Assembly: GCF_001730235.1 (NCBI RefSeq)
Contig: NZ_MIJF01000089.1
Location: 1-64,000 of the forward strand
Origin: Vulcanibacillus modesticaldus
Lineage (GTDB): Bacteria > Bacillota > Bacilli > Tepidibacillales > Tepidibacillaceae
DNA length: 64,000 nucleotides
Reading direction: 5' to 3'
The notes below the pieces were generated by a model. The model made no database searches and was not told the DNA's origin. It saw nothing but the letters and a program-made list of their open reading frames with translations. Both the position numbers and the translations under genes were made by a program. This document shows, piece after piece, positions 19,321 to 28,800 of the stretch. Every line of letters begins with the position of its first letter. Positions within the stretch are counted from its first letter, which is position 1.

Positions 19321-20073
19321 ATGGATAAGAAGAGCTTTGATAAACAATACATTATCGGAAGAAATCCGGTTTTTGAAGCGATACAATCCAATCGCTCAAT
19401 TAACAAGATATATATTGCTGAAGGTATGCAAAAATCAAAAGTTCATGAACTGCTTTCCCTAACCAAAGAGAAAAAGATCATTACTCAATTTGTGCCCAGA
19501 AAAAAAATTGATCAAATGGTTCAATCTAAAAATCATCAAGGAGTTGTTGCGTCGGTAGCTGCTTACGAATATTATGATCTGCACGAGTTGTTGCAAAATT
19601 TAAGAGGGAAAAAAACTTCACCTTTTTTGGTAATGTTAGATGAGATTGAAGACCCTCATAATTTGGGCTCAATATTAAGAACAGCGGATGTTGTTGGCGC
19701 GGATGGGATTATTATTCCTAAAAGGAGATCGGTTGGTCTTACTTCAACAGTGGCTAAAACATCTGCAGGAGCAATAGAATATGTGCCAGTTGCCAGAGTT
19801 ACAAATTTAGCACAAACTCTAGATAAACTTAAGGACGAAGGTTATTGGATAATAGGTACTGATGCTTCAGGAGATCGTTTATTTACCGAAGCTGATTTTC
19901 AAACCCCAATCTGTTTAGTCATCGGTAGCGAAGGAAAGGGAATGTCTAGATTAATTAAAAACAAATGTGACATTATCGCCAAATTGCCGATGAAAGGTCA
20001 TGTTAATTCATTGAATGCGTCTGTTGCAGCAGCTATAATAATGTTTGAAGTTTTTCGTCAAAGAGGTTTTTAG
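19321..20073 (+). CDS. rlmB: 23S rRNA (guanosine-2'-O-)-methyltransferase RlmB-like, TrmH family
   Basis: This 250-residue SPOUT methyltransferase has an N-terminal substrate-binding domain beginning YIIGRNPVFEAI. The knotted SAM-binding domain carries the three TrmH motifs: DPHNLGSILRTADVVGADG, LVIGSEGKGMSRL and LNASVAAAIIMFE. By family it methylates a guanosine in the 23S peptidyl-transferase loop. It lies two bases after mrnC, which argues for one transcript. B. subtilis yacO is at the same place. Confidence 0.93.
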   Translation: MDKKSFDKQYIIGRNPVFEAIQSNRSINKIYIAEGMQKSKVHELLSLTKEKKIITQFVPRKKIDQMVQSKNHQGVVASVAAYEYYDLHELLQNLRGKKTSPFLVMLDEIEDPHNLGSILRTADVVGADGIIIPKRRSVGLTSTVAKTSAGAIEYVPVARVTNLAQTLDKLKDEGYWIIGTDASGDRLFTEADFQTPICLVIGSEGKGMSRLIKNKCDIIAKLPMKGHVNSLNASVAAAIIMFEVFRQRGF

Positions 20074-20091
20074 AAATTCCGGGGGAGAGCC

Positions 20092-20607
20092 ATGGAAGAA
20101 ATTTTAGTAGTGGATGGCTATAACATAATTGGAGCATGGCCTGAACTAAGAAAATTGAAGAAAAAAGGTCATTTAGAAGAGGCGCGGGATGAATTGTTAG
20201 ACTGGTTAACCGAATATCAAACATATTCGGGACGAAAAGTAATCGTGGTCTTTGATGCACATCAGGTTCCCGGGATTGGGAGAAGATATGACGACAAACG
20301 AATAATAGTTTATTTTACAAAGGAAAATGAGACAGCTGATGAATTAATTGAAAGGTTAGTCAAAGATTTGCATCATCGTAAAAGGCAAATTTATGTTGCC
20401 ACTTCTGATTACACCGAACAGCGAGTTATATTTGGACAAGGTGCCTTGAGAATTTCTGCAAGAGAATTAGCAGTAGAAAAGGAAGTTATGGAAAAATCTA
20501 TAAAGAGAAGTGTCATAAAAAAAAATAAAAAAATCAAAAGCAATATTTTCTCTTCATTGGATGAAGAAATGTTGAAATTATTAGAAGATTGGCGAAGAGA
20601 AAGATAG
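20092..20607 (+). CDS. rae1: Ribosome-dependent mRNA endonuclease Rae1 (YacP, NYN domain)
   Basis: Rae1 enters the ribosomal A site and cuts certain mRNAs in a translation-dependent way. The 171-residue protein has the NYN/PIN-like fold with VDGYNIIGAWPEL at residues 6-18, VVFDAHQVPG, the acidic ENETADELIERL and VATSDYTEQR. GGGGGAGAG precedes the ATG. The C-terminus is lysine-rich (about 140-155), as in other YacP proteins. It ends the cysE-to-yacP gene run. Confidence 0.92.
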   Translation: MEEILVVDGYNIIGAWPELRKLKKKGHLEEARDELLDWLTEYQTYSGRKVIVVFDAHQVPGIGRRYDDKRIIVYFTKENETADELIERLVKDLHHRKRQIYVATSDYTEQRVIFGQGALRISARELAVEKEVMEKSIKRSVIKKNKKIKSNIFSSLDEEMLKLLEDWRRER

Positions 20608-20613
20608 GATTTA

Positions 20614-20643
20614 TTGACTCTAGTAGATTACATAATGTATAAT
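20614..20643 (+). promoter_or_regulatory. Sigma-A type promoter of sigH
   Basis: TTGACT (20614-20619), an 18-bp spacer and TATAAT (20638-20643) lie 43 bases before the sigH start. B. subtilis sigH is also read from a vegetative promoter, there repressed by AbrB. Confidence 0.75.
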
Positions 20644-20685
20644 TATTTTAACTTGTTTAACCGGTCAGATATCGGAGGGGTCGTT

Positions 20686-21330
20686 GTGAGTGTTAACCTC
20701 AAAGAAAGTGACGTAATTGATTATGAGCAATTAACTGATGAAGATTTGATAGACCATATTCATGCGGGAGATGATGAGGCTCTTGAGTATCTCATCCATA
20801 AGTATAAACATTTTGTAAGATCAAAAGCTCGCTCTTATTTCTTGATTGGTGCTGACCGAGAAGATATTGTACAAGAAGGTATGATCGGTTTGTATAAATC
20901 AATACGTGATTTTCGTGGGGACAAGCTTACATCTTTCAAGGCCTTTGCCGAGTTGTGTGTTACAAGACAAATTATAACTGCTATAAAAACTGCTACTCGC
21001 CAAAAACATATTCCTTTAAATTCTTATGTTTCACTAGATAAGCCAATATACGAAGAAGATTCGGATCGTACTCTTCTTGACATAATATGTGGAAATAAGG
21101 CTGCTGATCCTGAAGAATTGATAATAAATCAAGAGGAATATGATGATATCGAAGAAAAAATGGGTGAGATTTTAAGTGAATTAGAGCGCCAAGTGCTCAA
21201 ACTATATTTAGACGGTCGTTCATATCAAGAAATTGCAAAGGATTTAGACCGACATGTGAAATCGATTGATAACGCTCTTCAGAGGGTTAAGCGAAAACTA
21301 GAGCGTTATTTAGAGGATAAAAAACAATAA
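20686..21330 (+). CDS. sigH: RNA polymerase sigma-H factor, early sporulation and competence
   Basis: SigH directs genes for entry into sporulation and the transition state. The protein (214 residues from GTG 20686) has sigma-70 region 2 with ARSYFLIGADREDIVQEGMIGLYKSIRDFR. The block TRQIITAIKTATRQKHIPLNSYVSLDKP is nearly identical to B. subtilis SigH. Region 4 has YLDGRSYQEIAKDLDRHVKSIDNALQRVKRKL. The start is fixed by GGAGGGG six bases upstream; the longer frame from 20614 would begin inside the promoter. A terminator follows. Confidence 0.97.
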   Translation: MSVNLKESDVIDYEQLTDEDLIDHIHAGDDEALEYLIHKYKHFVRSKARSYFLIGADREDIVQEGMIGLYKSIRDFRGDKLTSFKAFAELCVTRQIITAIKTATRQKHIPLNSYVSLDKPIYEEDSDRTLLDIICGNKAADPEELIINQEEYDDIEEKMGEILSELERQVLKLYLDGRSYQEIAKDLDRHVKSIDNALQRVKRKLERYLEDKKQ

Positions 21331-21337
21331 CGTTACT

Positions 21338-21364
21338 AAAAGACTTCGGATGAAGTCTTTTTTA
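21338..21364 (+). terminator. Rho-independent terminator after sigH
   Basis: The stem aaagacttc / gaagtcttt with a short loop is followed by T residues (to 21363). Confidence 0.8.
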
Positions 21365-21385
21365 TCAATAAAAAAGCGATATTTA

Positions 21386-21414
21386 TTGACATTAAAATCC
21401 TATTATGTTAAAGT
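21386..21414 (+). promoter_or_regulatory. Sigma-A type promoter of rpmG-secE-nusG
   Basis: TTGACA (21386-21391), a 17-bp spacer and TAAAGT (21409-21414) with an upstream TG extension form a strong promoter. The transcript would have a leader of about 95 bases. Confidence 0.75.
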
Positions 21415-21514
21415 GTTTTAGTAACCATGCACAGGCTCATATTTTTTAGTGAGAATGTCAAGATGGATAAACTACTTAATATAAAGGTTAGATTGATCGT
21501 GGGAGGTGTATTAC

Positions 21515-21664
21515 ATGCGGGTTACTGTAACATTAGCTTGCACCGAATGCAAACAACGCAATTATACCACAAGTAAAAACAAGCGCAATAATCCTGACCG
21601 CATTGAAATGAAGAAATATTGTAAATTCTGTAATGATCACACATTACATCGTGAAACACGCTAA
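21515..21664 (+). CDS. rpmG: 50S ribosomal protein L33, zinc-binding form
   Basis: The 49-residue protein starts [20 protein letters not shown] and ends [15 protein letters not shown]. The two CXXC pairs (CTEC, CKFC) mark the zinc-dependent L33 type. GGGAGGTG lies seven bases before the ATG. It precedes secE and nusG, the standard Bacillus arrangement. Confidence 0.95.
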   Translation: MRVTVTLACTECKQRNYTTSKNKRNNPDRIEMKKYCKFCNDHTLHRETR

Positions 21665-21674
21665 TGGGGGTGTA

Positions 21675-21908
21675 ATGATGGGATTTGTTATGCGATTAGG
21701 AGCCGGTATCAAGAATGGTTTCAATTCTGTAGTTAACTTTATTCGCGAAGGGGTTAAGGAACTTAAAAAAGTTCGTTGGCCAAATCGCAAAGAATTGGTT
21801 GCTTATTCTAATATCGTTATATGGACAGTCGTATTCATAACGATTTTCTTTTTTGTTATTGATTTAGGAATTTCGTTAATATTACAATTATTTGGGTTTG
21901 GAAAGTAA
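21675..21908 (+). CDS. secE: Preprotein translocase subunit SecE
   Basis: SecE is the small essential subunit of the SecYEG channel. The protein (77 residues) has an amphipathic helix (FIREGVKELKKVRWPNRKEL) and a single C-terminal membrane helix (IVIWTVVFITIFFFVIDLGI). The start is ATG 21675 or the next ATG at 21678, with GGGGGTG upstream. An in-frame ATG at 21633 lies inside rpmG and has no ribosome-binding site. Confidence 0.95.
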   Translation: MMGFVMRLGAGIKNGFNSVVNFIREGVKELKKVRWPNRKELVAYSNIVIWTVVFITIFFFVIDLGISLILQLFGFGK

Positions 21909-21931
21909 TCATCTATGAAAAAAGGGGGGAA

Positions 21932-21942
21932 GGACGTAGTCC
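21932..21942 (+). promoter_or_regulatory. Small hairpin between the nusG ribosome-binding site and start codon
   Basis: ggac-gta-gtcc forms a 4-bp hairpin. The purine-rich GGGGGGA at 21924-21930 is 21 bases from the ATG, too far for normal initiation, unless the hairpin shortens the distance. Confidence 0.4.
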
Positions 21943-21951
21943 TAAAACATC

Positions 21952-22485
21952 ATGGAAAGGAAATGGTATGTCGTTCATACTTATTCAGGGTATGAAAATA
22001 AGGTTAAGACTAACCTAGAAAAGCGCGTGGAATCCATGGGTATGGAAGACCAGATTTTCAGAGTTCTTGTTCCTATGGAAGAAGAAATCGAGCATAAAGA
22101 CGGTAAGAAAAAATCCACAATGAAAAAAGTTTTTCCGGGATATGTATTGATAGAAATGATTATGACTGATGATTCTTGGTACGTTGTTCGCAATACACCC
22201 GGTGTTACTGGATTTGTGGGTTCGACTGGTGCTGGTTCCAAACCGACTCCCCTTTTAGAAGATGAGGCAAAAGCAATTCTTAAGCAGATGGGAATTGAAG
22301 AGGCTCGTCCGAAAGTTGATTTCCAAATCAAGGAAACTGTTAAAGTTATTGATGGGCCTTTTGAAAATTTTGTTGGCTATATTGAGGAAATCAACGTAGA
22401 AAAACAAAAACTAAAAGTTTTAGTCAATATGTTTGGTAGAGAAACTCCGGTTGAGTTAGATTTCAACCAGGTTGAAAAAATTTAG
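21952..22485 (+). CDS. nusG: Transcription termination/antitermination protein NusG
   Basis: NusG binds RNA polymerase through its N-terminal NGN domain and affects pausing and termination. The 177-residue protein starts [19 protein letters not shown]. It has the conserved [10 protein letters not shown] and [10 protein letters not shown], and a C-terminal KOW domain ([18 protein letters not shown] to [11 protein letters not shown]). It matches B. subtilis NusG along its whole length. The ribosome-binding site is unusually far from the ATG, with a hairpin between. Confidence 0.97.
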   Translation: MERKWYVVHTYSGYENKVKTNLEKRVESMGMEDQIFRVLVPMEEEIEHKDGKKKSTMKKVFPGYVLIEMIMTDDSWYVVRNTPGVTGFVGSTGAGSKPTPLLEDEAKAILKQMGIEEARPKVDFQIKETVKVIDGPFENFVGYIEEINVEKQKLKVLVNMFGRETPVELDFNQVEKI

Positions 22486-22601
22486 TTTCATTGTTGAATT
22501 TTTAAAGTTAATGTAATAATAATTGAATTGCATTTGTATTTATGTTAAATTTAATTTGTTATGCGGTTTTTCAAAGTTTTTTTATTTAATTGGTTTGTTT
22601 G

Positions 22602-22649
22602 AGTGGGAGGGAATACCCCGCTAACCACATTTTGGACTAAGGAGGTGTT
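22602..22649 (+). promoter_or_regulatory. Leader motif before rplK (GTGGGAGGG ... AACCAC)
   Basis: GTGG (22602-22605) can pair with CCAC about 20 bases later. A GGGA/CCCC pair lies inside, followed by AAGGAGGTG. A similar GTGGGAGG ... AACCAC ... AAGGAGG block precedes rplA. It resembles binding sites used by ribosomal proteins of the L11-L1 operon. The preceding 110 bases are AT-rich and show nothing else. Confidence 0.45.
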
Positions 22650-22653
22650 TCGC

Positions 22654-23079
22654 ATGGCAAAGAAAGTGATCAAAGTAGTGAAGCTACAAATTCCTGCTGG
22701 AAAAGCGAACCCAGCACCACCAGTTGGTCCTGCGCTTGGTCAAGCAGGTGTAAATATTATGGGATTTTGTAAAGAATTTAATGCTCGTACAGCAGACCAA
22801 GCAGGATTAATAATTCCTGTTGAAATCTCTGTTTTCGAGGATCGTTCTTTTACATTCATTACTAAGACCCCGCCTGCTGCAGTATTGCTTAAGAAAGCTG
22901 CTGGAATTGAAAGAGGTTCTGGAGAACCTAATAGAAATAAAGTTGCTACAATTAAGCGTGATAAAGTACGTGAGATTGCTGAACAAAAAATGCCTGATTT
23001 GAATGCAGCTGATATCGAAGCGGCTATGCGTATGGTTGAAGGTACTGCACGTAGCATGGGAATAGTTATTGAAGACTAA
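22654..23079 (+). CDS. rplK: 50S ribosomal protein L11
   Basis: L11 forms the GTPase-associated centre with L10 and L7/L12 and is needed for the RelA stringent response. The protein (141 residues) begins [20 protein letters not shown], has [19 protein letters not shown] and ends with the RNA-binding helices. ATG 22654 follows AAGGAGGTG; an in-frame ATG 51 bases upstream falls in the leader. Confidence 0.97.
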   Translation: MAKKVIKVVKLQIPAGKANPAPPVGPALGQAGVNIMGFCKEFNARTADQAGLIIPVEISVFEDRSFTFITKTPPAAVLLKKAAGIERGSGEPNRNKVATIKRDKVREIAEQKMPDLNAADIEAAMRMVEGTARSMGIVIED

Positions 23080-23091
23080 GAATAGTTATAA

Positions 23092-23151
23092 AGGGTTGGT
23101 TTAAATACCAACCCTATAATAGTGGGAGGTAAAGCCGCAATAACCACGAAG
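23092..23151 (+). promoter_or_regulatory. Structured leader before rplA (hairpin plus GTGGGAGG ... AACCAC)
   Basis: A perfect 9-bp hairpin (agggttggt / accaaccct, 23092-23115) has no T run, so it is not a simple terminator. It is followed by GTGGGAGG, CCGC and AACCAC, the same block seen before rplK. L1 binding sites in mRNA mimic its 23S site and are common here, so autogenous control by L1 is the likely role. Confidence 0.5.
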
Positions 23152-23163
23152 GAGGAAAGTGAA

Positions 23164-23859
23164 ATGGCTAAACTTAGCAAAAAGTATATGGAAGCTGTTA
23201 AGCAATATGACCAAAATCAAGTTTATGACCCATCTGAAGCGATCGCTATTGTTAAGAAGATAGCTTCAGCAAATTTCGATGAGACTGTTGAAGTAGCTGT
23301 TCGCCTAGGAGTTGATCCAAAGAAAGCTGATCAACAAATACGTGGAGCAGTTGTGTTACCACATGGTACTGGTAAAACTCAGCGTGTACTTGTTTTTGCT
23401 AAAGGTGAAAAAGCTAAAGAAGCAGAAGCAGCTGGCGCTGATTATGTAGGTGACGATGACTACATTAATAAAATTCAACAAGGTTGGTTTGACTTTGATG
23501 TAGTTGTTGCTACTCCAGATATGATGGGTGCAGTTGGTAAATTGGGACGTATCTTAGGACCAAAAGGTTTGATGCCAAACCCTAAAACTGGTACTGTTAC
23601 ATTTGATGTAGCAAAAGCTGTGAACGAAATTAAAGCTGGTAAGATTGAGTATCGTGTAGATAAAGCTGGTAACATTCATGCACCAATAGGTAAAGTTTCC
23701 TTTGATGATTCTAAACTAGTTGAAAATCTACAAACTATTATTGATACTTTAATTAAGGTTAAACCAGCCGCAGCAAAGGGACAATACATTCGTAATGTAT
23801 CTGTGAGCTCAACAATGGGTCCTGGTGTTAAAATTAACCTGTCTAAAGTGACTAAATAA
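23164..23859 (+). CDS. rplA: 50S ribosomal protein L1
   Basis: L1 forms the mobile stalk at the ribosomal E site and often represses its own operon. The protein (231 residues) has the signature [19 protein letters not shown] near residue 125. It starts [16 protein letters not shown] after GGAGG. The longer in-frame start at 23122 lies in the leader. Length is normal. Confidence 0.97.
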   Translation: MAKLSKKYMEAVKQYDQNQVYDPSEAIAIVKKIASANFDETVEVAVRLGVDPKKADQQIRGAVVLPHGTGKTQRVLVFAKGEKAKEAEAAGADYVGDDDYINKIQQGWFDFDVVVATPDMMGAVGKLGRILGPKGLMPNPKTGTVTFDVAKAVNEIKAGKIEYRVDKAGNIHAPIGKVSFDDSKLVENLQTIIDTLIKVKPAAAKGQYIRNVSVSSTMGPGVKINLSKVTK

Positions 23860-23861
23860 TT

Positions 23862-23890
23862 TTGACATTAGTTTGCATATGTGTTATCAT
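23862..23890 (+). promoter_or_regulatory. Sigma-A type promoter of rplJ-rplL
   Basis: TTGACA (23862-23867), a 17-bp spacer and TATCAT (23885-23890) with a TG extension begin three bases after the rplA stop. Confidence 0.8.
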
Positions 23891-23919
23891 GATTATCGTT
23901 TGATAAGTTAATATAATTT

Positions 23920-24021
23920 AGATACCGTAGACAGTAGGTGCCGGATGGCTTAATTTCCTACCGAGGTAATAATAAATTCTTCGGAGATTATTATGCCTTT
24001 GCTGTGTGCGAAGGCATTTTT
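23920..24021 (+). promoter_or_regulatory. L10 leader with terminator
   Basis: The stretch with taccgtagacagtaggtgcc, then cttaatttcctaccgaggt, is the conserved L10-binding leader found before rplJ in Firmicutes. A terminator follows (tgccttt / gaaggca plus T residues, 23994-24021). L10 bound with L7/L12 is expected to favour termination, which balances stalk protein supply. Confidence 0.85.
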
Positions 24022-24059
24022 GTTTGCGGTAATGATAAAACAAATAGGAGGTGCATGTA

Positions 24060-24557
24060 ATGGGCGTTCGCGAAGAGAAACAGAAGTTAGTTGCAGATAT
24101 TGCACAAAAACTTAAAGATAGTAAGTCAACAATCTTTACTGACTATCGTGGACTTGATGTTGCTGAAGTAACAGAACTTAGAAAAAGTCTTCGTGAAGCT
24201 GGTGTTGAGTATAAAGTATTAAAGAATACTATGGTTCGACGTGCTGCAGAACAAGCTGAACTTTCAGATGTTAATGAGTTTTTAACTGGACCTACAGCTA
24301 TTGCATTCAGTTACGAAGACCTAGTGTCACCAGCTAAGATTCTAGTTGATTTTGCTAAGGAACATGAGGCTTTAGAAATTAAAGCAGGACTTTTAGAAGG
24401 TAAATTATTAAGTGTTGATGAAGTTAAAGCACTTGCAGCGTTACCTTCAAGAGATGGATTACTTTCTATGTTGCTTAGCGTATTACAAGCGCCAATGCGT
24501 AATATGGCACTAGCTGTTAAAGCTGTTGCTGAGAAAGAAGAAGGTCAAGAAGCCTAA
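24060..24557 (+). CDS. rplJ: 50S ribosomal protein L10
   Basis: L10 anchors L7/L12 dimers on the large subunit. The protein (165 residues) starts [18 protein letters not shown], includes [19 protein letters not shown] and [10 protein letters not shown], and ends with the helical spine that binds L7/L12. ATG 24060 lies after AGGAGGTG; the in-frame GTG at 24051 is part of that site. Confidence 0.97.
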   Translation: MGVREEKQKLVADIAQKLKDSKSTIFTDYRGLDVAEVTELRKSLREAGVEYKVLKNTMVRRAAEQAELSDVNEFLTGPTAIAFSYEDLVSPAKILVDFAKEHEALEIKAGLLEGKLLSVDEVKALAALPSRDGLLSMLLSVLQAPMRNMALAVKAVAEKEEGQEA

Positions 24558-24595
24558 TATTAAGTATAATTCAAAAAAATAGGAGGGAATATATA

Positions 24596-24961
24596 ATGAC
24601 TAAAGAGCAAATCATTGAAGCTATAAAAAATATGACTGTTTTAGAATTAAATGATTTAGTTAAAGCAATTGAAGAAGAATTTGGTGTTACTGCTGCAGCT
24701 CCAGTTGCTGTTATGGGAGCAGGTGCAGCTGCTGAAGCGGCACAAGAACAAACTGAGTTTGATGTAATCCTATCTAGCCCAGGATCTTCTAAGATCAACG
24801 TTATCAAAGCTGTTCGTGAAGTAACTGGTTTAGGATTAAAAGAAGCAAAAGAATTAGTTGACAATGCTCCAAAAGCAATTAAAGAGAAAGTTTCCAAGGA
24901 TGAAGCTGAGTCTATTAAAGCTAAGTTAGAAGAAGCTGGAGCGACTATCGAGCTTAAGTAG
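24596..24961 (+). CDS. rplL: 50S ribosomal protein L7/L12
   Basis: L7/L12 is the multicopy stalk protein that recruits translational GTPases. The 121-residue protein has the N-terminal dimerisation helices, an alanine-rich hinge (about residues 35-52) and the C-terminal domain with [27 protein letters not shown] precedes the ATG and a terminator follows. Confidence 0.97.
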   Translation: MTKEQIIEAIKNMTVLELNDLVKAIEEEFGVTAAAPVAVMGAGAAAEAAQEQTEFDVILSSPGSSKINVIKAVREVTGLGLKEAKELVDNAPKAIKEKVSKDEAESIKAKLEEAGATIELK

Positions 24962-24973
24962 TTATCTTGATAC

Positions 24974-25004
24974 AAAACCCGCTGTATAGAACAGCGGGTT
25001 TTTT
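24974..25004 (+). terminator. Rho-independent terminator after rplL
   Basis: The stem aacccgctgt / acagcgggtt with a five-base loop is followed by T residues. It separates rplJL from the methyltransferase gene. Confidence 0.9.
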
Positions 25005-25047
25005 GGCTAGTATAAGTATTAGGGTGAATATTTCTGGAGGAACTTAA

Positions 25048-25659
25048 ATGGTGAATCATTACTATAGTGAAAAACCAAACGTAGGACATGATGAGAAAAT
25101 TATTAAATCAATCTTTCACAATAGGGAATTTATTTTTAAAACAGACGCGGGTGTTTTTTCGAAAAACAGGGTTGATTTTGGCTCATCGTTACTTATAGAA
25201 ACATTTCCAGTTCCAAATGAAGCGAAAATATTAGATTTGGGTTGTGGGTACGGTCCGATTGGCATTATCATTTCTTCTCAGTTATCAAAGGGAGAAGTAC
25301 ATCTAGTAGATATTAATGAGAGAGCAATTGAACTTGCTAAGCATAATCTGATTACCAATCAGCATCATATCGGAAATAATATAGAAGTTTATGTAAAACA
25401 AAGCGATGGTTTTACCAAAATAGAAGAACGGGATTTTAATTATATTTTGTTAAATCCTCCAATTAGAGCCGGAAAAAAACTAATTCATGAGTTATTTGAA
25501 CAATCTTACCATCATTTAAGTGATAAAGGTGAATTATGGATTGTTATTCAGAAAAAACAAGGTGCTCCTTCAGCAATTAAAAAATTAGAAGCTACTTTTT
25601 CGCAAGTTGATATCGTCGAGAAGAAAAAAGGATATTTTATAATAAAAAGTACCAAATAA
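25048..25659 (+). CDS. RsmC-like class I SAM-dependent methyltransferase (YbxB)
   Basis: The 203-residue protein has the SAM-binding motif ILDLGCGYGPIGI near residue 62. The catalytic LLNPPIRAGK is typical of the RsmC/RlmG family that methylates guanine N2 in rRNA. It equals the C-terminal half of E. coli RsmC and starts with the family block HYYSEKPNVGHDEK. The exact rRNA target is not known from sequence. B. subtilis ybxB occupies the same place, between rplL and rpoB. Confidence 0.9.
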   Translation: MVNHYYSEKPNVGHDEKIIKSIFHNREFIFKTDAGVFSKNRVDFGSSLLIETFPVPNEAKILDLGCGYGPIGIIISSQLSKGEVHLVDINERAIELAKHNLITNQHHIGNNIEVYVKQSDGFTKIEERDFNYILLNPPIRAGKKLIHELFEQSYHHLSDKGELWIVIQKKQGAPSAIKKLEATFSQVDIVEKKKGYFIIKSTK

Positions 25660-25673
25660 TTTAAAATTAATTC

Positions 25674-25702
25674 TTGACTATCATTTTTATTTATGGTAAT
25701 GT
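25674..25702 (+). promoter_or_regulatory. Sigma-A type promoter of rpoB-rpoC
   Basis: TTGACT (25674-25679), a 17-bp spacer and TAATGT (25697-25702) with a TG extension form a promoter. It leaves a leader of about 180 bases, AT-rich with no clear terminator, before rpoB. Confidence 0.65.
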
Positions 25703-25885
25703 TATAAAATGCGAAAGTTGTAATTATATATAATCATTGCGATTTGTCAAGATTTTTTTAAAAAAAAGAATGGAAATAGATAATTTTGGAAAGAAATCAA
25801 TAATATAAAAGTTTATAAAAAATGAGGTTTTATACCCATTTTTCTTTTTTGTAGTAATTACTCTGGTCTTAAGGGGTGAAAAGAT

Positions 25886-28800
25886 TTGGCGGGACATCTT
25901 GTACAGTTAGGTAGAAGGCAACGTAGAAGCTACGCTAGAATCAAAGAGGTGCTAGAAGTACCTAATCTTATCGAGATTCAACTTAAATCTTATCAGTGGT
26001 TTTTGGATGTTGGCTTAAGAGAAATGTTTAAGGATATTTCACCTATTCAAGATTTCACAGGGAACTTGAATCTAGAATTTTTCGATTATAGTTTAGGTGA
26101 ACCTAAGTACACCGTTGATGAGGCCAAGGAGCGCGATGTTACCTATGCGGCTCCACTTAGAGCGAAGGTCCGCTTGATCAATAAGGAAACAGGTGAAGTA
26201 AAAGAGCAGGACGTATTCATGGGTGACTTCCCGCTAATGACAGAAACAGGAACCTTCATTATCAATGGAGCAGAAAGGGTTATTGTAAGTCAATTAGTGA
26301 GGTCTCCGAGTGTCTACTTCAGTACTAAAGTAGATAAAAACGGTAAAAAAACCTATACATCTACGGTTATACCAAATCGAGGTGCTTGGTTGGAATTAGA
26401 AACAGATGCCAAGGATATTATCTATGTGCGGATTGATCGTACTAGGAAGTTACCGGCAACGGTACTTCTAAGGGCGTTAGGATTTGGGACCGACGAAGAA
26501 ATAATTGACTTATTAGGTGATAATGAGTTTATTCGTAATACACTTGAAAAAGACAATACTGATTCTACTGAGAAAGCATTATTGGAGATATATGAAAGAT
26601 TACGTCCGGGTGAACCTCCTACAGTTGAGAATGCTAAGAATTTATTGATCTCAAGATTTTTTGATCCTAAGAGATATGACTTAGCGGATGTGGGAAGATA
26701 CAAAATTAATAAAAAGCTTCATATCAAAAATAGACTGTTTAATCAACGTTTAGCAGAAACATTAATTGATCCTCAAACAGGGGAGATTTTAGCAGAAGCA
26801 GGACAAGTAATAGACCGTCGCTTGTTAGATAAGTTGCTTCCTTATTTAGAAAATGGGGTAAATTTTGTTGATTATGAACCACGGGGTGGAGTTTTAGAAG
26901 AAACAATCCCGCTTCAATCTATTAATATCTTTTCACCTATTGAGGATGGTTTGATAATCAAAGTTATTTCCAATCAGGTGATTGATAAATCTGTTAAACA
27001 TATTACACCTGCTGATATTATTTCTACTATAAGTTATTTCATTAATCTTTTATACGGAGTAGGAGACACTGATGATATTGACCACCTAGGTAATCGTCGT
27101 CTTCGTTCAGTTGGGGAGCTATTACAAAACCAATTTAGAATTGGATTATCACGAATGGAGAGGGTCGTTCGTGAGAGAATGTCCATTCAGGATGCAAACA
27201 TGGTTACACCGCAGGCTTTGATTAACATACGTCCTGTAATTGCATCTATCAAGGAATTTTTTGGGAGCAGTCAGCTTTCACAATTTATGGATCAAACTAA
27301 CCCACTGGCTGAACTAACACACAAAAGACGTTTAAGTGCTTTAGGTCCTGGTGGATTAACTAGAGAAAGAGCAGGATTTGAGGTGCGTGACGTACATCAT
27401 TCGCATTATGGAAGAATGTGTCCAATTGAGACTCCTGAAGGTCCAAACATTGGATTGATTAACTCTTTATCATCTTATGCTCGTGTAAATGAATATGGTT
27501 TTATAGAGACACCTTATCGAAAAGTGGATCCAGAAACTAATCGGGTTACTGATGAAATAGTGTATTTAACAGCTGATGAAGAGGATAACTATGTTATTGC
27601 TCAAGCGAATGCGAAACTAGATGAGGATGGAAACTTCTTAGACGACGAAGTTATCGCCAGATATAAAGATGAGAACTTGATTGTTCCTAAAGAAAGAGTT
27701 GACTTCATCGACGTGTCACCTAAACAAGTTGTTTCAGTTGCGACAGCAATGATTCCTTTCCTTGAGAATGATGACTCTAACCGTGCGTTGATGGGTTCAA
27801 ACATGCAACGACAGGCTGTACCATTGATAGTTCCTGAAGCGCCTTTTGTTGGTACAGGAATGGAGTATAAAGCTGCAAAGGACTCTGGGGTTTGTATCGT
27901 TTCTAAACATGATGGAATTGTTGAACGTGTTGATGCACGAGAAATTCAAGTCCGTGTTCAAAAAGAAATTGATGGTAAGTTAGTAAACGGGGATTTGGTT
28001 CGATATAAACTACATAAGTTTATGCGGTCAAACCAAGGAACATGTATAAATCAAAGACCTTTAGTCCGAAAAGGAGATAGAGTAAAAGTAGGAGATATTA
28101 TAGCAGATGGGCCTTCTACAGAAATGGGAGAAATAGCTCTTGGTAGAAACGTAGTCGTTGCGTTTATGACATGGGAAGGTTATAACTATGAGGATGCTAT
28201 ATTGTTAAGTGAACGACTTGTGAAAGAAGATGTTTATACTTCTATTCATATAGAGGAGTATGAGTCTGAAGCACGAGATACTAAACTTGGACCTGAAGAA
28301 ATTACACGTGATATTCCTAATGTAGGTGAGGAAGCATTAAAAAATCTGGATGAACGTGGAATAATCCGAATTGGTGCAGAAGTTCGTCCGGGAGATATCT
28401 TAGTAGGAAAAGTAACGCCTAAGGGTGTTACCGAGTTAACAGCTGAAGAACGTCTATTACATGCGATATTTGGTGAAAAGGCGAGAGAAGTACGAGATAC
28501 ATCATTAAGAGTGCCACATGGACAAGATGGAATTATTGTCGATGTAAAAGTCTTCACGAGGGAAAATGGAGACGAATTACCACCAGGTGTTAACCAATTA
28601 GTACGAGTATATATTGCCCAAAAGCGTAAGATTTCCCAAGGAGATAAGATGGCCGGACGCCATGGTAATAAAGGTGTTATAGCGAGAATATTACCTGAAG
28701 AAGATATGCCGTTCTTACCTGATGGTACACCTGTTGATGTTGTTTTAAACCCTTTAGGAGTTCCATCACGCATGAACATCGGTCAGGTATTAGAAGTTCA

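Noticed and set aside
23092-23115. Hairpin before rplA considered as a terminator
   Set aside because: No T run follows (it reads TATAATAG), and rplA has no separate promoter, so a leader role fits better.
24571-25089. A 172-residue open frame on the minus strand
   Set aside because: It spans rplL, its terminator and the start of the methyltransferase gene, and has no start signal.
28246-28779. A 177-residue open frame on the minus strand
   Set aside because: It is antisense to a highly conserved part of rpoB and reflects codon bias, not a gene.
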